From the NCBI GenBank assembly GCA_030840805.1, contig JAVEDU010000037.1, forward strand, positions 1 to 57,326: a stretch of DNA of 57,326 bases. The letters run 5' to 3'. The stretch is from Actinomycetota bacterium. GTDB taxonomy: Bacteria; Actinomycetota; Actinomycetes; Mycobacteriales; HKI-0501. Positions 19,053-28,187 of the stretch are shown one piece after another; position 1 is the first letter of the stretch; each line of letters opens with the position of its first letter. The notes under the pieces are model-generated. The model worked only from the letters and a program-made list of their open reading frames with translations. It ran no database searches and had not been told where the DNA came from. The position numbers were made by a program, and so were the translations under genes.

Positions 19053-19508
19053 TCACCGCGACGACCAGGCCCCGGGGGAGCCCGCGAGCGTCCGTACGTG
19101 GTCGGGAAGCTCGCCCCGCACCACGTCCGCCAGCGTGACCTCGTCGAGCACCGACCGCACGCTGGCCCGGAGCGCGACCCACACGGTCTGCAGGTTCGCC
19201 GCCTCGCCGTCGTACCCGGCGGTCTCCGGCCGGGCCCCGCGGACCCCGGCGAGCGGGCCGTCCACGGCCCGGATGACATCGCCGATCGCGATCTCCGCCG
19301 CCGGCCGGGCGAGCCGGTACCCGCCCTCGGCGCCGCGCTGACTCAGCAGCAGCCCACCACGCCGGCAGTCCGCGAGGATCGCCTCGAGGAACTTCTTCGG
19401 CAGGTGCTGGGACTCGGCGAGGACATCGGACTTCGTCGTCTCCGGGTCGTGGGAGGCGAGCACGAGCAGTGCCCGCACCGCGTAGTCAGCCCGAGCCGAG
19501 ATCTGCAC
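19053..19508 (-). CDS. Rrf2-family transcriptional regulator
   Basis: A 151-residue winged-helix regulator starting MQISARADYAVRALLVLAS, with the recognition helix in SQHLPKKFLEAILADC and the wing RGAEGGYRLARP. The three-cysteine Fe-S cluster site of IscR and NsrR is absent; only one Cys is seen, near residue 48. It is therefore more like CymR, the cysteine-metabolism repressor, which suits its place 37 bases after cysA as the last gene of the sulfate operon. It probably senses sulfur status and feeds back on this operon. Confidence 0.9.
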   Translation of the reverse strand: MQISARADYAVRALLVLASHDPETTKSDVLAESQHLPKKFLEAILADCRRGGLLLSQRGAEGGYRLARPAAEIAIGDVIRAVDGPLAGVRGARPETAGYDGEAANLQTVWVALRASVRSVLDEVTLADVVRGELPDHVRTLAGSPGAWSSR

Positions 19509-19545
19509 GGGACCATCATGCCTCCGCGCGTGCCGGGCCGGGCCA

Positions 19546-20511
19546 TCACCCCGCGGCGACCGCCGCTCCGCGCGCCTCCGGGCTCCTCCGGACGTACACC
19601 GGCGCCCCCGGGTCGAGCCCCAGGCGGTCGGCGGTACGGCGGGTCACCTGGGCGTACGCCTCCTGCCCGTCGACCACGAGCTCCACCCGTACCTCGAAGC
19701 CGAGCCGGACGACCCGCGACACCGTCGCCGGGACGCCGGCCGGCACCGGGTCCACCGACAGCTCGAGGTCGTGCGGTCGGACGAGCTGCCCGTCCAGCCG
19801 CGTGACCGGCCCGAGGAAGCTCATCACGAACGTGTCCGCCGGGTCGTCGTACAGCACGTGCGGGCGGCCGGCCTGTTTCACCCGGCCGTCGGCGAGCAGC
19901 ACGAGATCGTCGGCGACCTCGATGGCCTCCTCCTGGTCGTGGGTGACGAAGACGGTGGTCACGTGGACCTCGTCGTGCAGCCGCCGCAGCCAGGTCCGCA
20001 GCTCCCTGCGCACCTGCGCGTCGAGGGCGCCGAACGGCTCGTCCAGCAGGAGCACCTCCGGTTCGACGGCCAGCGCCCGCGCGAGCGCCATGCGCTGGCG
20101 CTGGCCACCGGAGAGCTGATGGGGGTACCGGTCGGCGAACTGTTCCAGGTGGACGAGCTCCAGCAGCTCGCGCACACGGCGACGGATCTCGGCCCCGGGG
20201 CGCTTGCGGATCTCCAGTCCGAACGCGACGTTCCGGAACACCGTCAGGTGCTTGAACGCCGCGTAGTGCTGGAACACGAACCCGACGTTGCGCCGCTGGG
20301 GCGACAGCCGGGTGGCGTCCACACCGGAGATCCGCACCGTGCCGGAGTCCGGCTGTTCCAACCCGGCGATCACGCGGAGCAGGGTGGACTTCCCGCCCCC
20401 GCTCGGGCCGAGCAGCGCGGTGAGTGCCCCCGACCGCACGTCCACGGAGACGTCGGAGAGCACCGGCGTGCTGCCGAACGACTTGTTCACGCCACGCACT
20501 TCGATGGCCAT
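19546..20511 (-). CDS. cysA: Sulfate/thiosulfate ABC transporter ATPase
   Basis: 321 residues. ATPase domain about 1-235 with Walker [11 protein letters not shown]-loop [13 protein letters not shown], signature LSGGQRQRM and Walker [12 protein letters not shown]; a TOBE-like regulatory domain follows ([10 protein letters not shown] ... [16 protein letters not shown]). It energises sulfate import with CysT and CysW. The ATG at 20511 overlaps the cysW stop (TGATG). Confidence 0.95.
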   Translation of the reverse strand: MAIEVRGVNKSFGSTPVLSDVSVDVRSGALTALLGPSGGGKSTLLRVIAGLEQPDSGTVRISGVDATRLSPQRRNVGFVFQHYAAFKHLTVFRNVAFGLEIRKRPGAEIRRRVRELLELVHLEQFADRYPHQLSGGQRQRMALARALAVEPEVLLLDEPFGALDAQVRRELRTWLRRLHDEVHVTTVFVTHDQEEAIEVADDLVLLADGRVKQAGRPHVLYDDPADTFVMSFLGPVTRLDGQLVRPHDLELSVDPVPAGVPATVSRVVRLGFEVRVELVVDGQEAYAQVTRRTADRLGLDPGAPVYVRRSPEARGAAVAAG

Positions 20512-21299
20512 CAGACGGCACCCTTCGGACGGAGGACCTTGGTGAGCAGCAGGATCACGATCGCAATCAGGGCCAGCGCGGTCGCGGCCGAGAACGCCGA
20601 CTGCTGGTCGAAGTTGCCGAACCGCTCCTCCACGAAGAGCGTCATGGTCTGGGTGCGGTCCACGAGCCGGCCGGAGACGACCGCCACCGCGCCGTACTCC
20701 CCCAGCGACCGGGCGATCGCGAGCACCACGCCGTAGCCGAGCGCGCCGCGGATGCCGGGGAGCGTGATGCGCCGGAACGCCTGCCACCGCGAGGCGCCGA
20801 GCGTGTGCGCGGCCTGCTCCTGGTCCTCGCCCAGTTCCTGGAGCACCGGGACGACCGCGCGGACGACCAGCGGCAGGGCGACGAACACGGTGGCGAGCAC
20901 CATGCCGGGAATCGAGAAGATGACCTGGATGCCGGCCGACGCGAGGCCGCGCCCGAGCGGGGAGCCCACGCCGTAGACGAGGACCAGCGCGAGGCCGACG
21001 ACGACCGGTGACACGGCCATCGGCAGGTCGATGAACGCGCCGAGCAGCCGCTTGCCCGGGAACGAGTGCCGCACGAGCAGCAGCGAGACCCCCACGCCGA
21101 ACAGGGTGTTCGCGAGCACGGCCCAGAACGCCACCACCACGGTGACCCCGAACGCGTGCAGCGCCGACGGCGTGGTGAGCGAGTCCACGAACGGGCCGAG
21201 GCCCGCGCCGAACGTCCGCCACACGATCAGACCGACGGGCAGGACCAGCAGCAGCGCCAGATACGTGAGAGCCACGGCCCGGAGCGCGACCCGGGTCAT
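20511..21299 (-). CDS. cysW: Sulfate ABC transporter permease CysW
   Basis: A 262-residue BPD-type permease with about six helices and the cytoplasmic coupling loop [40 protein letters not shown] matches CysW over CysT. The ATG at 21299 overlaps the cysT stop by four bases; an in-frame ATG five codons earlier is less likely. Confidence 0.94.
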   Translation of the reverse strand: MTRVALRAVALTYLALLLVLPVGLIVWRTFGAGLGPFVDSLTTPSALHAFGVTVVVAFWAVLANTLFGVGVSLLLVRHSFPGKRLLGAFIDLPMAVSPVVVGLALVLVYGVGSPLGRGLASAGIQVIFSIPGMVLATVFVALPLVVRAVVPVLQELGEDQEQAAHTLGASRWQAFRRITLPGIRGALGYGVVLAIARSLGEYGAVAVVSGRLVDRTQTMTLFVEERFGNFDQQSAFSAATALALIAIVILLLTKVLRPKGAV

Positions 21300-22153
21300 C
21301 GCCGGGTCCCCCATCGCTGGACCAGGTCCAGGCCGAACAGGACACCCAGCGCCACGACGAGGAGCACAGTGGACACTGCCGCGGCGCCGGTGACGTTGTC
21401 GCTCTCGATCTGGCCGAAGATGTTGACCGCGGCGACCTGGGTGCGGAACGGGATGTTGCCGGAGATCAGCACGGTGGACCCGAACTCCGCGATGGCCCGG
21501 GCGAACGCGAGCGCCGTACCCGACACCATCGCCGGCAGGAGGTTCGGCAGCACGATCCGGCGGAACGTCGCCCACGGGGCCGCGCCGAGGGACGCCGCGG
21601 CCTCCTCCATGTCGCGGTCGAGCTCGAGCAGGACGGGTTGCACGGTGCGGACGACGAACGGGAGCGTCACGAACAGCAGCGCGAGCACGACGCCGATCCG
21701 GGTGTACGCCAGATCGACGCCTATGGGTGAGTCCGTGCCGTACAGCGCGAGCAGCACCAGGCCCGCGACGATCGTCGGCAGCGCGAACGGGAGGTCGATG
21801 AGCAGGTCGACCAGCGCCTTGCCGGGAAACGTGTCCCGCACCAGCACCCAGGCGATCACCGTACCCAGCACCAGGTTGACCAGCGCCACGACGACGGAGG
21901 CGCCGATCGTGAGCTTCAGGGCGGCCCAGGCGTCGGGCGTGGTGACGGCGCGCCAGAAGAACCCCGGTCCCTGGTCGGCCGACTTCCACACCACCGCGGC
22001 GAGCGGGAGGAGGACGATCAGGCTCAGGTAGGTCATCGCCGCACCGAGGCCCAGCGCGGTGCCGGAGCGGACGCGGGTCCGGGTACGCGCCGCCGCCGGA
22101 CCCGGTGCGGCGGCGGCGGGTCCGGCGGTCTCGGTGGCGGAGAGCACCGACAC
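21296..22153 (-). CDS. cysT: Sulfate ABC transporter permease CysT
   Basis: A 285-residue permease, longer than usual by an Ala-rich N-terminal tail of about 25 residues. It has about six helices, the coupling loop [21 protein letters not shown] and the CysT-like segment [19 protein letters not shown]. It begins four bases after the stop of the binding-protein gene. Confidence 0.94.
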   Translation of the reverse strand: MSVLSATETAGPAAAAPGPAAARTRTRVRSGTALGLGAAMTYLSLIVLLPLAAVVWKSADQGPGFFWRAVTTPDAWAALKLTIGASVVVALVNLVLGTVIAWVLVRDTFPGKALVDLLIDLPFALPTIVAGLVLLALYGTDSPIGVDLAYTRIGVVLALLFVTLPFVVRTVQPVLLELDRDMEEAAASLGAAPWATFRRIVLPNLLPAMVSGTALAFARAIAEFGSTVLISGNIPFRTQVAAVNIFGQIESDNVTGAAAVSTVLLVVALGVLFGLDLVQRWGTRR

Positions 22154-22157
22154 GGGC

Positions 22158-23174
22158 CTACTTCTTCTCGGTGGCGACGCCGAGCTTCCGCTCGACGTCG
22201 GCCATCACGCTCTGCTGCGGGTCGAAGAACTCCGCGGTCACCCTCGTCCAGCCGCCGAGGTCGTCGATCGTGAACAGGCCCGGCGGGGTGGGGAACGACG
22301 GTGCGCCGGGGACGTTGGCGGCGGTGGGGCGGTACCCGTTCGCGGCGAAGATCCGTTGCGCCGTCGCACCGTGCAGGAAGTCGAGGAAGGCCCGGGCCTC
22401 CCCGGGGTGCTCGGACTTCGCCGTCACGGCGGCCGGGTTCTCGATCAGGATCGTCGAGTCCGGGATCGTGTAGTCGACCTTCTGGCCCTTCTGCCGGGCG
22501 AAGATCGCCTCGTTCTCGTACGCGAGGATCGCGTCGCCCTTGCCGCCGACGAACGTCTGCAGCGACTTGCGGGCGCTGTCGTCCTGCACCGGGACGTGGG
22601 CGAACAGGGTGCCGAGGTACCGCACACCGCCGGCCCTGTCGCGGCCCTTCGCCGACTCCGCGCCGTACGCCGCCAGCACGTTCCAGCGCGCACCACCCGA
22701 GGTGAACGGGTTCGGCGTGATGACCTCCACGCCCGGCCGGGTGAGGTCGGTCCAGGTCGTCAGCTTCTTCGGGTTCCCGGCCCGGGTGCCGATGACGACC
22801 ACCGACCTCGTCACCATCCCGTTGCCCGGCCCGGTCCTCCAGTCGCCGGAGACGACGCCGGCCTTCACGAGCCGGGTCAGGTCGGGCTCCAGCGAGAACG
22901 CGACGACGTCCGCCGCCAGGCCGGAGACGACGGCGCGGCTCTGGTCGCCGGAGGCGCCGAACGACTTCTGGAACGTGACGTTCTTGCCTTCCGGGGTGGC
23001 CTGGAACGCCTCGATGATCTCGTCGTACGCCGCCTGCGGGGTGGAGTACGCGACCAGCGACAGCTGGACCTTGCCGCCGCCCGCGTCGGCCGTGCTCACG
23101 CACGCCGTCAGTGCCACGGCGAGCAGCGGCAGTGCGAGAGCGACGGCACGAAGCCCGCGGGAACCCGAGTTCAT
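22158..23174 (-). CDS. Sulfate-binding lipoprotein
   Basis: A 338-residue extracytoplasmic binding protein (Sbp/SubI family) tethered as a lipoprotein: lipobox LTAC after a hydrophobic leader. Family motifs are VAYSTPQAAYDEI, KSFGASGDQSRAV, the oxyanion pocket ITPNPFTSGGARW and AYENEAIFA. It is the first gene of sbp-cysT-cysW-cysA-rrf2. The ATG at 23174 has GGAG at the right distance. The intergenic region shared with the divergent gene at 23374 should contain the operon promoter. Confidence 0.95.
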   Translation of the reverse strand: MNSGSRGLRAVALALPLLAVALTACVSTADAGGGKVQLSLVAYSTPQAAYDEIIEAFQATPEGKNVTFQKSFGASGDQSRAVVSGLAADVVAFSLEPDLTRLVKAGVVSGDWRTGPGNGMVTRSVVVIGTRAGNPKKLTTWTDLTRPGVEVITPNPFTSGGARWNVLAAYGAESAKGRDRAGGVRYLGTLFAHVPVQDDSARKSLQTFVGGKGDAILAYENEAIFARQKGQKVDYTIPDSTILIENPAAVTAKSEHPGEARAFLDFLHGATAQRIFAANGYRPTAANVPGAPSFPTPPGLFTIDDLGGWTRVTAEFFDPQQSVMADVERKLGVATEKK

Positions 23175-23373
23175 GACAACTCCAGTATCTCGATCGGTTT
23201 GGTAGGCAATGCTAGCCGAGAGGTACGCGGTGATCGTCAATCGGCCGGACGGCGGAAAGTGGGCGGGCCGGACGGGGGAGCGACACTGTGACGCACCACG
23301 CAAATGGGCGTACTGTCCGTCGAGCAGTGCTGCCGCGGAGCGCCGCCGATGCCGACGCCGCGAGGAGGACACG

Positions 23374-24318
23374 GTGCCCCTCCCGAACCGGAACCGGCGG
23401 GATCCCCTCGATCCCGCCCACAGGCACGAGACGCCGAGGGCGCGGGCGGCCCCGGTCGTGACGCTCGCGGACTGGGTCGCCGAGCTGCAGCAGTCGGTAC
23501 GCCGCACGCGTCACCGCCGGCGCATCGCCGTCGCCACCGGCTCCGCGGCCGTGTTGATGCTGACCACCGTGGGCGTCGCCCTCGCCACCGACCGGGCGGG
23601 CGACGACGGTGCCCAGATCTCCACGCCGCTGACCGACCCCGGCGCGGGCGGTTCGGTCACCGCCCCGCCCGTGCACGGGAACCCGATCGAGCGCGTGACG
23701 CCGCCCCCGCGGCCGGGCGGCCTGACACTGTGGGCGCGCGGCGTCAGCGATGTCGTCGCGGCCGGTCAGCAGCTCGGCGTCGAGATCAGCTGGCGAGACG
23801 GGAACGGTCGGCTGGTCGGCCTCGGCCAGGACTGGGGCGACGGCACCCGCGGCTCGACGCAGCGCCCGGGCGGCTGCGCGCACGGCGCGACGGCCGCCCG
23901 TGGCTCGACGATGGTCTGGCACGCGTGGTGGAACCCGGGCACGTACACCGTCAGGCTCTCGGCGACCACCGCGACCTGTGACGGCCGGACCGAGGCGCGG
24001 TACGTGACGTTCACCGTCCGGGTGGTCGCGGCCGGGCAGCGGGTGGACCCGGCACCCGGTCCGGTCCAGCGGCGACCGGGGGCGACGCCGACCTCTCCGG
24101 GACCGCCCCTGCCCCCGCCGTCCCCCAGTCCGACCGCGACGCCGTCACCGACGCCGTCACCGAGTGGTTCGCCGAGCCCCAGCCCCTCGCCGAGCCCGCC
24201 CACACCGACCGCGCCGGTACCCACCACGACCGGACCGAGCCCGACCACGCCGACCCCGCCCGCGGCGTCGAGCTCCGCGGTCAGCCCGCCGGCGAGCCCG
24301 AGCGAGCAGGGACGCTGA
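23374..24318 (+). CDS. Single-pass membrane protein with PKD-like domain and Pro/Ser/Thr tail
   Basis: 314 residues. A cytoplasmic segment of about 50 residues is followed by one helix (about 50-72), a PKD-like beta domain (about 113-215, with GQDWGDGT and WHAWWNPGTYTVRLS) and a low-complexity PSPSP/TPTP tail. The extracytoplasmic part is probably a cell-wall-spanning adhesin-like module. The GTG at 23374 has GAGGAGG upstream and removes a non-coding-like extension. Function unknown; the tail overlaps the next, convergent gene by 38 bases. Confidence 0.8.
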   Translation: MPLPNRNRRDPLDPAHRHETPRARAAPVVTLADWVAELQQSVRRTRHRRRIAVATGSAAVLMLTTVGVALATDRAGDDGAQISTPLTDPGAGGSVTAPPVHGNPIERVTPPPRPGGLTLWARGVSDVVAAGQQLGVEISWRDGNGRLVGLGQDWGDGTRGSTQRPGGCAHGATAARGSTMVWHAWWNPGTYTVRLSATTATCDGRTEARYVTFTVRVVAAGQRVDPAPGPVQRRPGATPTSPGPPLPPPSPSPTATPSPTPSPSGSPSPSPSPSPPTPTAPVPTTTGPSPTTPTPPAASSSAVSPPASPSEQGR

Positions 24319-24754
24319 CCCCCGGGGTCCGGGGCGTGCCACCGTCGCGGGACCGCCGCGCCACCCGGGGCTGGACGAGGACCGGCGGCACCGCGGCGAG
24401 CAGCCCGGCGACCGCGCCCAGCGCGGCGCTCCACGCCGCGGCGGACCCGGCACCACCCCGGACACCCGCCACGAGCGCCGCGCCCGCAAGGACGATGCCG
24501 ACGATGGCGTTCGGCCAGATCGGGCGCCGGCTGACCCGGATGTCGACGCGGTGCTCCGAGTCCACCCGGGCGACGAGGGCGAGCAGCGCCTGCGGGAGAA
24601 CGGCGACCGCCATCACCACGTACGGCCATACCTGTCCGGCGTATCCGCCGCGCGAGGCCACCAGTGCGGCCGCGCCCAACAGTGCGGCGGCGAGGAGCGA
24701 CCGCTCGCCCGCGGCGTGCAGCTGGCGGCGGGTCGGGGCATCGGGATGGGGCAT
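24281..24754 (-). CDS. Four-helix membrane protein, unknown function
   Basis: 157 residues with hydrophobic helices near 19-38, 42-62, 79-98 and 105-127, and a basic cytoplasmic tail. GAGAGGACC precedes the ATG. I do not recognise the family. Its last 38 bases overlap the convergent PKD gene. Confidence 0.75.
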   Translation of the reverse strand: MPHPDAPTRRQLHAAGERSLLAAALLGAAALVASRGGYAGQVWPYVVMAVAVLPQALLALVARVDSEHRVDIRVSRRPIWPNAIVGIVLAGAALVAGVRGGAGSAAAWSAALGAVAGLLAAVPPVLVQPRVARRSRDGGTPRTPGVSVPARSGSPAG

Positions 24755-25089
24755 GGTGGTCCTCTCCGGACGGGTCGACTCCTGAAGTCATCGACCGTTC
24801 GTCGCCCGGAGAACACCGGTTCAGCCGATATCGGGACGATCGGACGAGGACGCGCGATGGGCCGAACAGGACCTGCCGTCAGGACTGCGGGATCGCTCTG
24901 GTGGGGCTATCCTCGACGGTGCCGGTCGTGAGGAGTTCCCCCGTGCTCTTCACGCCCGGCCTTTCCGTGCCCGGGTGCGATCAGCTCTGCCGGTGGGTCC
25001 GCACGGCCGACCTCGCCGGCCTTGCCGAGAGCCCGGCCGGCAACACGCCCGCCGATCGTGACCGCTCCCGGTGCGCCGTCACCGGTGTG
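24755..25089. other. 335 bases without a firm gene
   Basis: A possible truncated gene starts at a GTG at 24943, with GAGGAG seven bases upstream and a coding-like start (VLFTPGLSVPGCDQL), but the frame runs into the antisense of the DUF1345 gene and matches nothing I know. It may be a relic. Confidence 0.4.
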
Positions 25090-25785
25090 TCAGTGCAGCA
25101 GGTTCACCGCGCGTGCGATCACCAGGATCGTGAGCAGGAACGACTCCAGGCCCTGGATGCCCATCAGCGCCTTCGCCCGCGCCGTGAGCGGCATCGTGTC
25201 GGTGGGGCTGTACGCGGTGGAGTTCGTGAGCGACACATAGAGGTAGTCCGACAGGGTCGGTCGCCAGTCGGTCACCTTCGAAGAGCGGGCGGCGACCTCG
25301 GGCACGGTGTCGTGGTCCTCGTCCTGCGGAAATCGGAAGTCGGCAGCAGGCAGCGTCTCGCGGGTGGCGAGGCCGCGCTGCACCGGTCCGCCGCGGTCCA
25401 GCTCCCAGAACGCCAGCCCGAACCCGATGAGGTTCGTCAGCCAGACCTGCAGGGCGGTGACCAGGAGCTGGGCGCCCTGCTGGGTACCGGCCAGCAGCGC
25501 GTCCACCAGCAGCGCCAGCGCGACCGTGTTGGTGAGCCCGATCAGCAGCACCACGGCGAGCGAGACCAGCCGGAGTTCCCTGGTCTCCCGGGTGAACCGG
25601 TGGGGATTCGCCGCGATCAGGGTGGCGAGCAACAGCAGCTCCAGCACGGGCACGACATAGCGCGGGCCGAGGATCAGCCGGTTCGGCAACAGCAGGTACA
25701 GGGCGATCGCGCTGAGGATCGCCAACGCGGCCGGCCAGCGATGCTCCCCGATCCGGCTGCCCGGTGACCCGGCAAGGACACCCAC
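25090..25785 (-). CDS. DUF1345 family membrane protein
   Basis: 231 residues with about six helices. The C-terminal block DYLYVSLTNSTAYSPTDTMP followed by LTARAKALMGIQGLESFLLT is the DUF1345 signature. GTG at 25785 has GGGGGAGG upstream, so longer frames were discarded. The role is unknown in the family. Confidence 0.9.
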   Translation of the reverse strand: MGVLAGSPGSRIGEHRWPAALAILSAIALYLLLPNRLILGPRYVVPVLELLLLATLIAANPHRFTRETRELRLVSLAVVLLIGLTNTVALALLVDALLAGTQQGAQLLVTALQVWLTNLIGFGLAFWELDRGGPVQRGLATRETLPAADFRFPQDEDHDTVPEVAARSSKVTDWRPTLSDYLYVSLTNSTAYSPTDTMPLTARAKALMGIQGLESFLLTILVIARAVNLLH

Positions 25786-26017
25786 GCGCGTGCCTCCCCC
25801 GGCCGCGACACACGGCCGCCGACAGCCTGGCACGGCGGCGGGCGCCGCGCTCGGTCCTCGGTGAGTTCGGCAGGAAGTGTCGATCGCAGGTGCCCGAACC
25901 CGAACGGCGACCCTGTCCCGAGGCCGCGGCACCATCCGGTCACCCCGGAACGGACCCACCCGCTGCGGTGCGCGCGGACCGCCGACGGCGGACGTCCGCC
26001 GAGATCGCGGTCCCGCA

Positions 26018-26240
26018 TCACGTCCCGCGGACGGCGGCGAGCAGCTCCCGTACGAGCCATGCTTTGCCATTGACGTAGGCCTCGCGGTCGGTCACCAGCA
26101 GCGGTGCAAGTCGCCACGAAGTCCCGCGGCCACCGCTCGTCGTAGTCGACAACGGTCGCCGACCGGGAAGGTCCCGGACCCACGGACGACCGGTGGCGGC
26201 TGCACCGGCCACCCACCCCGTGGTCGTCCATGCTCGTCAT
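26018..26240 (-). pseudogene. Remnant of a GrpB-family gene with internal deletion and frameshift
   Basis: One frame encodes the GrpB-type N-terminus VVDYDERWPRDFVA; after a frame change comes a GrpB-like C-terminal end (DREAYVNGKAWLVRELLAAV) and a TGA at 26020-26018. The roughly 130 residues normally between are missing. The N-terminal ATG could be 26240 or 26231. The family assignment rests on the two end motifs only. About 230 bases on each side hold no other gene I can support. Confidence 0.55.
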
Positions 26241-26343
26241 GGCACCGATCGTGCCGCCACCGACGACCGCAGCGACGCGCCAGACGGGATACCGGGCCGC
26301 GGCCCGACCGACAAGCCGCGGGTACCCGCCCCGCCCGCCGCGC

Positions 26344-26694
26344 TCAGTCCTCGGTGAGCCGGACCAGGTGGGCGTCGAAGGCACGCTCGGCCTCGCGCCG
26401 GGCGTACCGCCACGCGAGCACCGCGGCGACGACCGCGGCCCCGGAGCCCTGGGCCATCGGCGCGCCGTCCCCGCCCGCGCGGTGGCCGGAGCCGACGTCG
26501 ACGAGCAGCTCGGCGACGGCGACGGCGTTCACCACCGTGAAGGTCGCCGCGGCGACCACGATCAGACGGGCCTGCGCCCGCGCCAGCCGGAACCCGGCCC
26601 CGGCGACGCGCTCGTACAGCACGAACAGGCCCGCGGCGGCGGCGAACAGCACGACTGCGGCGATGTCGAACCCGATGGCAAAGGCACTGATCAC
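26344..26694 (-). CDS. Small membrane protein, three helices, unknown function
   Basis: 116 residues: helices near 4-26 (FDIAAVVLFAAAAGLFVLY), 42-62 and about 80-95, ending in a charged tail REAERAFDAHLVRLTED. GTG at 26694 has AGAGGAG upstream at seven bases. No family recognised. Confidence 0.72.
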   Translation of the reverse strand: MISAFAIGFDIAAVVLFAAAAGLFVLYERVAGAGFRLARAQARLIVVAAATFTVVNAVAVAELLVDVGSGHRAGGDGAPMAQGSGAAVVAAVLAWRYARREAERAFDAHLVRLTED

Positions 26695-26787
26695 CCGGGC
26701 GCTCCTCTCGGTGTCCTTCTCGGACACCTCGGCTCGCCCTCCCGGCCGACTGAGCACCGGGGTCAAGTTCCACCCGTTCGGATGAGG

Positions 26788-27255
26788 TCAGACCGGGACG
26801 ACCTCGGCGGGGCTGCCCCCGGTGAGCGCCACCAGCTCGTCGAACGTCGTGGGGAACACCGTGTGGGGATGGCCCGCGGCGGCCCACACGACGGGGTACG
26901 CGGCGAGGGCCCGGTCGACCAGCGTCCGCAGCGCTTCGGGATGGCCGACCGGGGCGACTCCGCCGATCGGCTGCCCGGTCGCGGCGCGGACCGCGTCGGC
27001 GTCGGCCCGCCGCAGCACGCCGCCCAGCCGCTCGCCGAGCCAGCCGGTGTCGACCCGGTGCGCCCCGGAGGTCATCACCAGCAGCGGGACGCCGTCGAGG
27101 AGGAACACCAGCGAGTTGGCGACCGCCCCCACGTCCACCCCGAGGGCGGTGGCGGCGTGCTGCGCGGTAGGGGCGGCCTCGTCGAGCTCGACCACCTCAC
27201 CCGGTACGCCGGCCGCCCGGAGGGCCTCGGTGACCCGGGCCACGCCTGGATGCAT
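26788..27255 (-). CDS. YbaK/EbsC-type aminoacyl-tRNA deacylase
   Basis: A 155-residue YbaK/ProX-type editing domain that hydrolyses mischarged tRNA in trans. Seen are the substrate-entry segment AAPTAQHAATALGV, VANSLVFLLDGVPLLVMTSG with the usual Lys of the family replaced in this stretch, ADADAVRAATGQPIGGVAPVG (the GXXPXG-type loop) and a C-terminal AAGHPHTVFP. GGGGAG precedes the ATG at 27255. Confidence 0.9.
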   Translation of the reverse strand: MHPGVARVTEALRAAGVPGEVVELDEAAPTAQHAATALGVDVGAVANSLVFLLDGVPLLVMTSGAHRVDTGWLGERLGGVLRRADADAVRAATGQPIGGVAPVGHPEALRTLVDRALAAYPVVWAAAGHPHTVFPTTFDELVALTGGSPAEVVPV

Positions 27256-27296
27256 CTCGCACTCCCCTGCTCGGAACCGGTCCACAGTAGAGACCA

Positions 27297-27460
27297 TGAA
27301 CACCCTGCTCGCGGCGAACCTCGCCCTGCGTGTCGCCCTCGAAATTGTGCGCACCGGCGGCGCCGGCCCGGTAGGGCTGGCGGGCGGGGGCGCCACTGTG
27401 GGGCGCATTCGTAGGGCCGAACGACCGGTTCGCGTCGGCACACCCGAGAACCCGTGGTCC
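27297..27460 (+). pseudogene. Frameshifted remnant resembling DUF2568 (YrdB)
   Basis: An ATG at 27297 opens MNTLLAANLALRVALEIV, like the N-terminus of DUF2568 membrane proteins. About 70 bases on, another frame reads APLWGAFVGPNDRF, like the middle of the same family. The second half of the protein is not found. The sequence from 27460 to 27638 holds further coding-like scraps (for example PDVDLPELRARLVVEFYAR) that I cannot assign. Confidence 0.4.
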
Positions 27461-27638
27461 CGTACCGCCGCACGAAGGTCGAGGTATCGCCGCTCGGCCT
27501 CCCGTACCTCGGCGCAGACCTCCGGCGACCCCTCGCCGCCCCCGAGGAGCCGTCCGCGGCCCGGGGTACCCGGACGTCGACCTGCCGGAGCTCCGCGCGC
27601 GGCTCGTCGTGGAGTTCTACGCCCGGGGAGGTCCGGTC

Positions 27639-28016
27639 TCAGTCCTTGATCGCGAGCGCGACGCCGAAGCTGACCAGGGACACGATGATCGCGCCGACCA
27701 GCGCCGAGCCGAACCCGGCCACCGTGAAGTGCAGGCCGACCTGCGCACTGATCCACGCGGTCAGCTGGAGCAGCAACGCGTTGATGACCAGGGTGATGAG
27801 GCCGAGGGTGAGGACGAACAGCGGCAGCGTCAGCAGCGACACGATCGGCTTGACGACCGCGTTCACCAGACCGAAGACCAGCGCGACACCGAGCAGGGTC
27901 AGCGTGCGGCGGGCCGGGGTGTCGCCCGCCGCGCCGACGCTGATGCCGCCGAGGATCCAGGCCGCCACGGCGAGACCCGCGGCGGACGCGACGAGCCGGA
28001 CCAGGAAAGCGCGCAT
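27639..28016 (-). CDS. Phage-holin-4-2 family (PF04020) membrane protein
   Basis: 125 residues and four helices. FGLVNAVVKPIVSLLTLPLF is the family core. AAAGGAG precedes the ATG at 28016. Despite the name, these are chromosomal membrane proteins of unknown function, not lysis proteins. Confidence 0.88.
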   Translation of the reverse strand: MRAFLVRLVASAAGLAVAAWILGGISVGAAGDTPARRTLTLLGVALVFGLVNAVVKPIVSLLTLPLFVLTLGLITLVINALLLQLTAWISAQVGLHFTVAGFGSALVGAIIVSLVSFGVALAIKD

Positions 28017-28118
28017 CGGGGTTCTCCTTTTCACCGGGGCGACGCGAACATACCGGTCGGCGGTCCGCTCGGCCGCCCCGCCGCTCTCCGCACGGCCCCG
28101 CGCCACACCCCTGCCGGA

Positions 28119-28187
28119 TTGATCATGGGGTTCTTTCGGCACGACACGCCGGGCGTGTCCGCCGAAAACGCCATGATCAACGCGGGG
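28119..28187. repeat. TTGATCATGGGG nested palindrome, copy 3
   Basis: TTGATCATGGGGTT (28119-28132) pairs with AACGCCATGATCAA (28167-28180), one mismatch. The inner stem TTTCGGC pairs with GCCGAAA around ACACGCCGGGCGTGT. The right arm contains the stop codon (28177-28179) of the response-regulator gene, after Pro-Arg. It separates that gene from the PF04020 gene downstream. Confidence 0.85.

Noticed and set aside
23185-23215. Operator for the Rrf2 regulator upstream of sbp
   Set aside because: The region contains CTACCAAACCGATCGAGATA, but symmetry is limited to CGATCG and a single site gives no support.
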